Under the pieces are notes generated by a model. It was not told the origin of the DNA, did not search any database, and saw nothing but the letters and a program-made list of their open reading frames with translations. Positions 28,878 to 37,260 of a DNA stretch of 64,000 bases are shown piece by piece. The DNA comes from CBDCZY01 sp965224745 (GTDB lineage Bacteria; Pseudomonadota; Gammaproteobacteria; Methylococcales; Methylomonadaceae): contig CBDCZY010000003.1 of the NCBI GenBank assembly GCA_965224745.1, positions 62,001 through 126,000 of the forward strand, given 5' to 3'. Made by a program: the position numbers and the translations under genes. Numbering within the stretch: the stretch's first letter is position 1; each line of letters begins with the position of its first letter.

Positions 28878-29702
28878 CTGTCATTAATCGCTATCGGCGA
28901 CAGATTGCCGTCCACACCACTACAATTTTCAGTGATGGGTGCAGTAGAAACGATGCGAGACGGATCATCACTACCCGTGCCCGCACCAACGCCCAATAAA
29001 CCGTCATTGCCTGACTCACTCTCATCGGCCACTGCCTGACCACTTCCGTTAAACGTCCAATAGGCTGCCAAGCCGGCACTGCCAGATGAGACACTTTGGT
29101 TATAGTTGGCATTAATCTCAGAACCGCTGCGAGCAATACTCCATACCCGTACTTCATCCAATTCGCCTTCCAAGTAGCCTGATGCACTTTGGTTGCGTCG
29201 CCCAAGCGCCTGGACTGGCAAGCTTCCTGACCACGTTCCAGTGGCATCCAGAGACCCATTGAGATACAACGATAAGCTCGTTCCTGATCGGCTAATCGCA
29301 ACATGAGTCCAGGTATTCGCTTGCACCGTTGTATTTGCAACAACTACATCAAATGGGGCTGTTGCACTATACAACCTTGCTTTACCGCCAAAAAAATTGA
29401 TATCAGGTCCGGTGCCTTCTTGTCCAAACAATGCGTCTACTGCATTAATTCCAGGTGTTAACTTTAACCCACGCCTCAACGGTAAAATCACCTGACAAGA
29501 CGAGGTTGGGAACGTTAACCCAGTCATTGCTACCATCAAAGGACAGACCCATACCACAGGTGCCATTCACTGATGGCATCGCAAACAGCTTACCTGGAAA
29601 TGACAGGGTGATGATTAGTAATAGCGTTAGAGCCGCTAGACAGTTGACTCTTTTGAACGCTGCCGCTTTAGCATCGACTTGGTATTCGATTCTTGATTTC
29701 AT
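28878..29702 (-). pseudogene. Fragment 1: signal peptide and first LamG domain, frameshifted
   Basis: The ATG at 29702 starts MKSRIEYQVDAKAAAFKRVN, then a hydrophobic signal core ending near PGKLFA. The LamG domain begins GTCGMGLSFDGSNDWVNVP. One extra A near 29463-29466 (GTTAAAGTTAACACC where the sister LamG suggests GTTAA-) ends the frame at a TAA after about 85 codons. The remaining LamG sequence is open in the next frame up to the IS3 insertion. Compare the intact sister domain at 26106-26737. Confidence 0.9.
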
Positions 29703-29945
29703 AACTACCCCCAGTGTAATCTTTGTTATTAGACAAATAAGGCCAAACTATATTTTTTTATTTTTGTTACCAAAATTTAAGACTTGTAATCAGAGTGAAT
29801 AAGAATAATTTAAGTTAGCATTCAGCCCCAAGCCACTGTTCTCACGATAAAGATTTAATTTTGAGAACGAAGTAATTAGTTAGTATTACATTTATCATGA
29901 GTCAACCCTACAATAAATATATCTATTCGAGCAAGAACAATTTTA

Positions 29946-29968
29946 AATATGTGAAAAATTCACATATT
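29946..29968. promoter_or_regulatory. Perfect palindrome, possible operator
   Basis: AATATGTGAA, three A, then TTCACATATT: 10-bp arms around a 3-bp centre, about 245 bp upstream of the giant exported gene's start. It looks like a dimeric regulator site. It resembles a CRP half-site pair, but the spacing is N5 rather than N6, so no regulator is assigned. Confidence 0.35.
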
Positions 29969-30072
29969 CTTTGAAAAGCTTGTTTCACAAACGAATAATC
30001 TATAAGGCGCTGAAAAATAATTTATTATTATGATACTTCTTTCACTCATTTAGAGAGATACTCAACTGTAAC

Positions 30073-30110
30073 CTACTAATTTATTCCATCAATTAGTAGA
30101 TTATTTTTTT
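30073..30110 (+). terminator. Rho-independent-terminator-like hairpin on the plus strand
   Basis: Stem CTACTAATT (30073-30081) with AATTAGTAG (30091-30099), 9-nt loop, followed by ATTATTTTTTT. The form is right on the plus strand, but both neighbouring genes are on the minus strand. The stem is AT-rich, so it may be weak. Confidence 0.4.
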
Positions 30111-30175
30111 CTGGACAGGAGTTTTAACAGATTACATTTGGCTACAGACTGTAATCACTAACCACTCAGATTACT

Positions 30176-31615
30176 TTAGAAAGTCCATTGCAATTCAGCA
30201 CTGATGATATTAATTTCGGATTTAAAACTACCCGAGATGGCGTTACCAGTGCGATCCAGACGATCAACAAGCCCATCTTTAATAAAAACATGTGCATAGG
30301 CCAGGTTAAATTTTAAATTGGAAGTTGGTTTAAAGCCAAGACCTATTGCTAACCAATAACGATCATTATCCGGCACACGAAAAGTTCTGGCTTGAGAATT
30401 TCTAACGGGGGATTCATCGTATGCGAAGCCTGTAAGAATGCTCCAGTCTTGGTTCAAATGGTAGGTAGCTCCTATTGAAGCTCTGATGGTATTTTTAAAA
30501 TCAAGATCAAGCGTTGACGAAGGTTGGGAGGGATTATTAAATTGAGTGGTCAATCTGTCCAGTTGATTCCAGTGCGTCCAGGTAAGGTCAAACAGCATTG
30601 TCCATTGTTCATTGACTTGATAGATAGCCCCAAATGCTAGGTTTGACGGCATATCCACCGCAGCTTCAACATCTGTATTTTTGAAAGCTCCCGAAGCAGT
30701 AAGGGGTCGTGCAGCGCCTGGAACTTTAAACTTGGCATCCCCTTTTATTTGGTGATTAACCCTAGAGCGGTAAGCAATTCCAAGACGAAGTGCGGGAATA
30801 GGCTTAAACAATACACCAACATTATACCCCCAACCCCAACCATCAGCATTTAACTCAATACTCCCATCTGCGTTTTGAGGAGCAAGACCAAGTCCCGAAC
30901 AGGAAGCAGCATCGAGTTGGCTAAAACACAGCGAGCCAAAATCAATGGCATTACTCAGATCGACATCTATATATTGAGCGCTAAGCCCAAAACCCAGTGA
31001 AACCATATCATTGACTGCATACGAAATAGATGGGTTAACATCAATCGTCTTAAGTTCAGAGTCGATGGCCTCGTAGCGGCCTTGCCAATCCTGGTTATAT
31101 CTTGTTCCCAGGCCAAAAGGCACAGTAATACCTAATCCAAGGCGAAAAGATTCGGTTACATCGGTTGACAGGTAAATATTGGGTATTAAAACGTTCTCTC
31201 CCGCATTTGACCCATCACCCCCGGATAATGATCGATTCAAACTATCGGACGAACGTTCAACTTCAAATCTAGCTTCTGGTAATACAATATGCGCACCAGT
31301 CAAAATGTTTGTTCCTTGATACTCGGATAGACCGGCTGGGTTATTAAACAGAGCACTAATGTCCTGCCCGCCGGCGGTTCCACCCGCATAAGCATTTCCC
31401 AGGCCGCGAACACTTTGTTCCAACACTGCAAAACCAGCTGCGTTGCCTTTAGTCATGCCAATGATAAGAAAGAAAAGAACTAAATAAACAACCAAGTTTA
31501 ATCTTAACCAAGCGGCAAGCACCAATAAACACTTAGTGCATTGATTTTCAAAAACCACCCAATTGAAATGAAACCCATTAATATTCCTTATTTTTTCAAT
31601 ATATCCTAGTGACAT
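30176..31615 (-). CDS. FadL/TodX-type outer-membrane transport protein
   Basis: 479 aa. After an unusually long N-terminal region with a hydrophobic signal core (LVVYLVLFFLIIGM) the mature protein begins AAGFAVLEQSVRGLGNAYAG. That is the OMPP1/FadL family start, including the NPA motif (ALFNNPAGLSEY). Alternating beta-strand pattern continues to the terminal aromatic residue (ELQWTF). These 14-strand barrels import hydrophobic compounds. The true start may lie downstream of the first ATG, since 40 residues before the signal core is long. Confidence 0.85.
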   Translation of the reverse strand: MSLGYIEKIRNINGFHFNWVVFENQCTKCLLVLAAWLRLNLVVYLVLFFLIIGMTKGNAAGFAVLEQSVRGLGNAYAGGTAGGQDISALFNNPAGLSEYQGTNILTGAHIVLPEARFEVERSSDSLNRSLSGGDGSNAGENVLIPNIYLSTDVTESFRLGLGITVPFGLGTRYNQDWQGRYEAIDSELKTIDVNPSISYAVNDMVSLGFGLSAQYIDVDLSNAIDFGSLCFSQLDAASCSGLGLAPQNADGSIELNADGWGWGYNVGVLFKPIPALRLGIAYRSRVNHQIKGDAKFKVPGAARPLTASGAFKNTDVEAAVDMPSNLAFGAIYQVNEQWTMLFDLTWTHWNQLDRLTTQFNNPSQPSSTLDLDFKNTIRASIGATYHLNQDWSILTGFAYDESPVRNSQARTFRVPDNDRYWLAIGLGFKPTSNLKFNLAYAHVFIKDGLVDRLDRTGNAISGSFKSEINIISAELQWTF

Positions 31616-31746
31616 TTAATTGTGTCCTTGTCTTAATTCAAGATAACTGTCCCTTACACACTATGTCCCTTGTCCGAAAAACCCTATCGATGACAGCATA
31701 ATCTAGAAAGCGTTGCTATGAATAATAACCCTGTAGGCAGGGTAAG

Positions 31747-32241
31747 TTAGTGTATTTGGCTGACAGGTTCAACTCTACGTAACAAGGTGGTAATTTCTTT
31801 AGCTGGTAACGGCTTACTAAAAAAGTAACCTTGAAAACTATCACACCCCAATGAGCTCAAGTAGCTACGTTGAATCTCGTTTTCCACTCCTTCCGCAACC
31901 ACCTCCAAATTGAGCCCTTGCCCCATTGCTATGATGGCAGGAATTATCGCTCCATTTGCAGGATCTTCGGTAATATCTCGAATGAAAGAGCGGTCTATCT
32001 TTAAAATGTCGACTGGAAATTGTTTAATGTAAGTCAACGATGAATAACCGGTGCCAAAATCATCGATTGCCAATTTTACACCTTGAGCTTTAAGGTCACG
32101 TAAAGCTTTAATGCCATGCTCGGCATTTTTCAAAAACAGGCTTTCTGTAATCTCTAGTTCCAATAATGAGGGATCCAAACCTGTGTCTTTCAAAACCCTC
32201 GCAACCAATGCTGCGATATTGGTACTTAGAATTTGACGCAC
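31747..32241 (-). pseudogene. C-terminal part of EAL domain, separated by frameshift
   Basis: 164 codons continuing the upstream GGDEF-EAL gene in another frame. EAL-domain motifs ELEITESLFLKN, KLAIDDFGTGYSSL, PVDILKIDRSFI and VVAEGVEN are intact. Joining to the upstream part requires one added base near 32260-32270, after which the frames read ...GHLRIAVNLSVRQI. The joined gene would be 2,346 nt, or 781 aa. Confidence 0.88.
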
Positions 32242-34091
32242 TGACAGATTGACCGCAATCCTAAATGTCCTTTGTCACACCAAGACTTTGCTTGCTCGCA
32301 AGCAGTACGCAAAACCCACTCGCCAATCCTCAAAATAGAACCCGCTTCTTCAGCGATGTGGATGAATTCGGCAGGCGATACCAAGGTATTCGGGGATGTA
32401 CGCCAACGCACCAATGCCTCATGCCCGACAATTTCATCGCTGTCCATACTGACTCTTGGTTGATAGTAAAGCTCCAACTCGTTACGCGCCACAACTTGCT
32501 GCAGCCGCTGTTCCATCTTTAATCGATTAAGCGCTCGCGCACTCATTTCGCCAGTGAAAAATTGAATATTACCCTGCGCCAATTCTTTGGTTCTATACAT
32601 CGCGACATCAGCATTCTTTAACAGGGTTTCGACGTTTTTACCATCCCGTGGAAAAACAGCGATGCCAATGCTGACACTAACCGAAATCTCTTGATCCTCG
32701 ATTATGATAGGCTTAGCTAGATTATCGACGATTTTTTGGGCAACCCTTTTCGCCTGATCTTGGTCAACTAAATCCTCAAGTACAAGCACAAATTCATCGC
32801 CTCCCAGCCTAGACACTGTATCTTCTTGACGAACACTGGCACGAAGTTTTTCTGCAACATTGCGTAACAAAATGTCGCCTGCCGCATGACCCAAACTGTC
32901 ATTGATTTGTTTAAAACGATCTAAATCCATAAACATTACGGCGACGTAGCAGTCTGCTCGTATCGCTTTTGCGATAGCGTGTTCCAGGCGATCACAAAGT
33001 AAACTCCGATTCGGCAAACCCGTTAAACTATCATGACTGGCTTGGTATGATAGCTGGCGGCTGTGCTCACTTGCCAGCGTAACATCTCTAATAATCGCTA
33101 CTGTACCTACAATTTTTCCCGTACTATCTTTTAATGGCGTGGCCACCTCTTCAACAGTTCTTTGCTCTCCGTTTTTTGCCAACAGCAAATTATTTTTGTT
33201 TGCTCGAGCAGCATTTTTCTGGCAGTCATGTATCGCAGAATGCCTAAATTCTCCAGAACTTTCATCTACATTGCTAAAAACCTGCTCTACCTTTTTACCA
33301 ATGGCATCCGGATTTAACCAACCACTCATTTTTTCTGCCGCCGGATTCAAATACTCTATCAGTCCGTTTACCGTTGTAATAATGACCCCTTCAGCCATCG
33401 CTGAAAAGGTAATTTGTAAACGTTCTTTCTGTTGATATAGTGCTTCTTCTGCAGTCTGTCGCTCAGCTATCTCCTTTACCAGCTCGTGGTTATCGAAACG
33501 TACCCTAAAAGATGATAGTACAGTACGATTCAACCTTCGAGCAGAAATAGATAAACCTAAAACATAGAACAAAACCATGATGCCCATGGGGGTAGACAAA
33601 GACTCCCCATGCCAAAATACCTGGATAGAGAGTGGTAGTAAAGTCGGTAACGCGAACAGGAAAAAAGCAACCAAGCTAACAGCCAACACGGGTACAGCCG
33701 CCGCAGTCATACCAGCCAAAACAAAAACTACAAACAACTGATGCCCGAGTTCACCTTCCGGAAAAAGAAAAATAGCAGCGCTACCCCATACACATCCGGC
33801 TAAAGCCGTTCCTGTAATATATGCCCGATGCCACTGAGCTGTAGTACGATTATGAAAATATTTCTGGTGATAGAAATAGACCAGAATGGATCTTGCCAGA
33901 GTAACCAATAAAAGCAGTATAAACCAAATCGACAATACCCGAAGTGAAATGACTGTACGCTGTAAATACGCCAGAAGAAATCCATTCACGATTGAAAAGA
34001 TAAAGGTGAGCGATGCATGATGGTACAGGTATGCCACCTGCTCGGTGTAAATCTGTGAGCGTATGCTTAGATTTGAATCGTTCAATTGCAC
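32226..34091 (-). pseudogene. Membrane-PAS-GGDEF-EAL cyclic-di-GMP protein, frameshifted in EAL
   Basis: 621 codons before the shifted frame stops. The N-terminal ~190 residues hold about five membrane helices (MASE-like sensor). A PAS domain follows (AEGVIITTVNGLIEYLNPAAEKM). The GGDEF domain is complete with RLGGDEFVLVLEDL. The EAL domain begins with LYYQPRVSMD and GHEALVRWR but loses frame after CDKGHLG near 32265. A protein ending here would keep diguanylate cyclase parts but lack a working phosphodiesterase domain. A sequencing error is possible, as only one base is missing. Confidence 0.85.
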
Positions 34092-34427
34092 GCCCGATTC
34101 ATTACAATATTTCTTGATTGCAACGATGTATTTTGGATAGAAAATAATTCAGGCGCGGAACTATCCAGAACATTTCGCTTGTTGAATAATACCTTCTGCG
34201 AAAAACTCTGATCAAGTCTATTTGATCGCATACTCATAATATTCCTTCAAGGGAGTACATTAATAAATTCTTCCCTTTCTTGCTTTATTAAGCCTGAAAA
34301 GAAGAAATTCCTAGTACCTATCTTAGTTTACGGCTCTATTGTAACTCGTATTCTATTTAAATAGTGTCATTTGACTACAGCACATTGTTTTAAAAGCTTA
34401 TGAAAATACAGAGGTAGCAAATGACAG
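34092..34427. other. Intergenic region upstream of the GGDEF-EAL gene
   Basis: 336 bp, AT-rich. No open frame, RNA gene or convincing hairpin found. It should contain the promoter for the minus-strand GGDEF-EAL gene and the 3' end of the deacetylase transcript. Confidence 0.45.
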
Positions 34428-36257
34428 CTACCGTTGACGGGCTTGTCGCGGCAAAGGATCAGTAATTTCATCATTGTGGGCTTTTGATTCTGTAATAGGT
34501 TTTTTTTGGGGCGGGGGTTGAACAGTAATTATCACCTTATCTTCTGCTACTGCTCCGCTGTTATCGGTCACCTTCAGAGAGAATACATGATCACCCTGGT
34601 CCAGTTTAATTGTCGGGCGACTAACAGAAGCGACCGGATCACCCGCCTTGGTCCATCGATATTGAAAAATGAATCCATCCTCATCATAAGATGCTCTTCC
34701 ATTCAATACAACTGGCTCCGATCCATCACCCTCTTTATCTACAACGATTTGTGCCTGGCCAGCTTTCGCTTCAGGGTTTTGATTCACCTTATCAGACGGC
34801 TTGACAACCACGCGGCCTTGATCTGGAATTACTTTTAGCAACGCGTATTTTTCTTTACCATGAGTCACTATAATCGGTGTCAACGTTTGATTTGCTTGCG
34901 ATGCAGTTACAGCAGACCAAGATGGATAAAGCTTTAGTTTTACAGTTAGCGGATAATCGAAGAAGTTATCATCCATTTGATCACTGACTTGAAACTCTAC
35001 TTTTTTAGCATTATTAGAAATAACCTTGAGCGTAGCTGTATCACGCTCCTGACCATAACGCGCAACATCCTGGAACAAGCTTAACCAAACTTCATTACTA
35101 CGCTGATACAAATAATCCAAATCGGATTTGACAGCAGTTTTATCTTTCACCAGATGATAATGCGCCGAGAGCCAACTACGCAAAAATTGCTTTTTTCCTA
35201 GCCAGGCGATACCGGAATCACCATCGAGAACTGAGTCGACAAAGTCCTTACTAACCCCAATGCTAGTGCTATTTACATTAAGATAATCGGTAGTCCCAGG
35301 TTTGTTAGGTGTCGCGGTCGTACCGCGTGCAGCGATAGCAAACAATGACCCAACCTCGCGATTAAACTTTCCCGATGGCCAAGCAAACGTCGTTGCCTTG
35401 TTACCTGTCAAGTGCTGATTAATAGCATGGAGTGAATCACGATATTCTTGGATTAATTCATCTTTTAATCTTGCATCGTCATGCGCTTGATGACTCATGG
35501 AATGGGACTGAATGTCATGCCCTAAATCGACCAAGGTTTGAAATTTTTCCCATGATCCATAGAACGGATTTTTGGTTTTACCTGTCAAGTGATTGACAAT
35601 TATGAACCAGGTAAAACGCCAATCATAATCCTTGCCCGCTTTAACCCACCATTCGTGGTCAACTGCGATATTATCGTCAATAGTAATCGTAACGGCAGCA
35701 AATTTATCGTCCTCCCAAAGACAAATGTTGCTTTCACCATAACCGGCGGGCCAGAATGATTTGATGGATCGCTTAGTGCGGGACTTATTCTGCTCTGCCT
35801 TTAAATTAAGTCGCTGGAAATTTCCAGTCAGCGGACGAATAGCAATAGTAACGCTATCAGCCGCTTTCCTATCACCCGGCCCTGTAACTTCCAACTTCAA
35901 GGTGTGTTCGCCTACTGGCAGGTTAATAGTTGTTAGAGCTTCATCGGTCAATTGCTTAGACCCTTCAAACCACTTATATGACAAAATTTCACCGCCATAC
36001 ACCCGACTCGCAGTCCCGTCCAGAACAACCTCTTCAACCCCATCGCCTTCTCGATCCAGCACACTTTGATCTGCCCCTGCACCCGCTACCGGCTTGGAGT
36101 ATTTTACTTTGACCTTATCGGGTAACGTTTGCTGGAGCTGTTGGTCTTTTCCGCTATTTGGTTCCAAAGCAAAATCATTATTTTGATCTGCCTTAGCAGC
36201 CATGGATGAACCCATCGCTAACAGAAAAATGGTTATTCTAAGGGAATGATCACGCAT
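34428..36257 (-). CDS. Exported NodB polysaccharide deacetylase flanked by PKD-like domains
   Basis: 609 aa with a signal peptide (ITIFLLAMGSSMAAKA). A PKD/Ig-like domain (AGADQSVLDREGDGVEEVVL... SYKWFEGS) precedes the NodB domain. The catalytic core has AVTITIDDN (metal Asp pair) and SHSMSHQAHDD (metal His residues), then TFAWPSGKFNREVG. A second PKD-like domain follows near residue 495 (AGQAQIVVDKEGDGSEPVVLN). It probably de-N-acetylates an extracellular glycan; the PKD-like domains suggest binding to cell surface or polymer. The C-terminus is Lys/Gln/Arg-rich and unanchored. Confidence 0.83.
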   Translation of the reverse strand: MRDHSLRITIFLLAMGSSMAAKADQNNDFALEPNSGKDQQLQQTLPDKVKVKYSKPVAGAGADQSVLDREGDGVEEVVLDGTASRVYGGEILSYKWFEGSKQLTDEALTTINLPVGEHTLKLEVTGPGDRKAADSVTIAIRPLTGNFQRLNLKAEQNKSRTKRSIKSFWPAGYGESNICLWEDDKFAAVTITIDDNIAVDHEWWVKAGKDYDWRFTWFIIVNHLTGKTKNPFYGSWEKFQTLVDLGHDIQSHSMSHQAHDDARLKDELIQEYRDSLHAINQHLTGNKATTFAWPSGKFNREVGSLFAIAARGTTATPNKPGTTDYLNVNSTSIGVSKDFVDSVLDGDSGIAWLGKKQFLRSWLSAHYHLVKDKTAVKSDLDYLYQRSNEVWLSLFQDVARYGQERDTATLKVISNNAKKVEFQVSDQMDDNFFDYPLTVKLKLYPSWSAVTASQANQTLTPIIVTHGKEKYALLKVIPDQGRVVVKPSDKVNQNPEAKAGQAQIVVDKEGDGSEPVVLNGRASYDEDGFIFQYRWTKAGDPVASVSRPTIKLDQGDHVFSLKVTDNSGAVAEDKVIITVQPPPQKKPITESKAHNDEITDPLPRQARQR

Positions 36258-36463
36258 AATTGGATGATAGTTTGGTTGTCGGGTTCAGGGTAATGTATTG
36301 AATCTTCAGCTTATTAGTTTACTCTTTAGAAAAGTTTCTGCCTAATTTCCTCATGAAAATATCATATTGATCTAACTGCCTCACTATTGTTAAACATTTT
36401 TCGGAACTTGCCGATAAACTTACTAAGCACTAAGCACTAAGCACTATTTCTTTTCAAAACGAC
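36258..36463. other. Intergenic region with triple 7-bp repeat
   Basis: About 200 bp with no gene seen. CTAAGCA is repeated three times head to tail at 36423-36443, just upstream of a small open frame at 36464. It may be slippage or a binding array. Confidence 0.4.
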
Positions 36464-36628
36464 ATGAAACTGATAAAACTTCCAGGCCCTGGCAGGATGG
36501 TTTGGGGCGCCGTTGGCGCTTATTGGCTGTCTCATATGATTCACCCATTATTCGTTTTCATCGCTGTAATCATTTTGTTGATCATCCCTATCCTGGTAGT
36601 TGATGATCGTTTTTCTCAAAAACCCTAA
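36464..36628 (+). CDS. Predicted 54-residue membrane protein
   Basis: Open frame beginning MKLIKLPGPGRMVWGAVGAY, then HMIHPLFVFIAVIILLIIPI, ending DDRFSQKP. One or two hydrophobic segments make it look like a real small membrane protein, and it reads toward the DctQM genes. No ribosome binding site is evident, so support is moderate. Function unknown. Confidence 0.45.
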   Translation: MKLIKLPGPGRMVWGAVGAYWLSHMIHPLFVFIAVIILLIIPILVVDDRFSQKP

Positions 36629-36708
36629 TCAAAATCCCATAAAGCCTTTCATTGGTGCGAATAGCATAATCAGGTAAAATGCTGCTTGCAATCCACTAAT
36701 TCGAAAAA

Positions 36709-37260
36709 TTGTTGAAAAAAATCTCCTATCTCTTTGTAAATACGATAGATTCACTCAATGAGTGGTTAGGGAAAGTAATAGCCTGGCTAATCCTGGCGAT
36801 GGTCTTGCTCACCTTTACCATCGTGATCTTACGCTATGTTTTCCAAGAAGGTTGGATTGGTATGCAGGAAGCCGTTGGTTACATGCATAGTTTAGTATTC
36901 ATGTTAGGCATTGCCTACACCTTAAAACGAGATGGCCATGTAAGAGTGGACGTTTTTTATCGGAACTTTTCCAACAAAGCCAAAGCCTGGGTCAATTTAG
37001 CCGGTATATTGTTACTGCTTTTTCCGCTGTCTTTTTTTATTCTTTGGAGTAGCTGGGGTTATGTCACAGATGCTTGGATGATCCAAGAGGCCTCCCCTAA
37101 CCCTGGAGGGCTTCCAGGTGTTTTTCTGCTAAAAACCAGTATTTTACTGATGGCTCTTCTACTCATTTTACAAGGGTTGTCAGAGTTCATTCGTAATCTT
37201 TACATCCTATTGGATTCACCACTGGTGGCTAATAACCAACGCTCACTGCCGCATGGCTAA
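36709..37260 (+). CDS. dctQ: TRAP transporter small membrane subunit (DctQ-like)
   Basis: 183 aa with four membrane helices and the DctQ pattern (RYVFQEGWIGMQEAVGYMHSLVFMLGIAYTLKRDGHVRVD). The start is TTG at 36709 or 36712, as no upstream ATG exists. It overlaps dctM by 8 nt. It forms the membrane part of a sodium-driven tripartite carrier with DctM. Confidence 0.88.
   Translation: MLKKISYLFVNTIDSLNEWLGKVIAWLILAMVLLTFTIVILRYVFQEGWIGMQEAVGYMHSLVFMLGIAYTLKRDGHVRVDVFYRNFSNKAKAWVNLAGILLLLFPLSFFILWSSWGYVTDAWMIQEASPNPGGLPGVFLLKTSILLMALLLILQGLSEFIRNLYILLDSPLVANNQRSLPHG

Larger units (their letters stand above)
20385..29702 (-). pseudogene. Remnant of a giant exported LamG/cadherin-like/galactose oxidase protein
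   Basis: One ancestral minus-strand gene now in pieces. From start to stop: ATG at 29702; 1-bp insertion near 29463-29466; IS3 element at 27612-28877 (3-bp CTG duplication); TGG-to-TGA nonsense at 24769-24767; IS1380 element at 21523-24573 (5-bp TACTC duplication) with ISKra4 nested in it; stop at 20385. Removing both insertions with one copy of each duplication, and the extra base, leaves 4,992 nt = 1,664 codons exactly. Reconstructed order: signal peptide, LamG, about three cadherin-like repeats, LamG, two more repeats, a Cys-containing and ricin-like carbohydrate-binding region, then a complete copper-radical oxidase domain. Secreted or surface-attached role inferred. It cannot be made full length as it stands. 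Confidence 0.93.
29703..30175. other. AT-rich intergenic region with palindrome and orphan hairpin
   Basis: 473 bp between the fadL-type gene and the giant pseudogene, both minus strand. No coding frame is convincing. It holds a perfect 10-bp inverted repeat (29946-29968) and a T-tracted hairpin on the plus strand (30073-30110), listed separately. Confidence 0.6.

Noticed and set aside
29950..29964. CRP-like site TGTGA...TCACA
   Set aside because: Half-sites are separated by five bases rather than the usual six, so I list only a generic palindrome.
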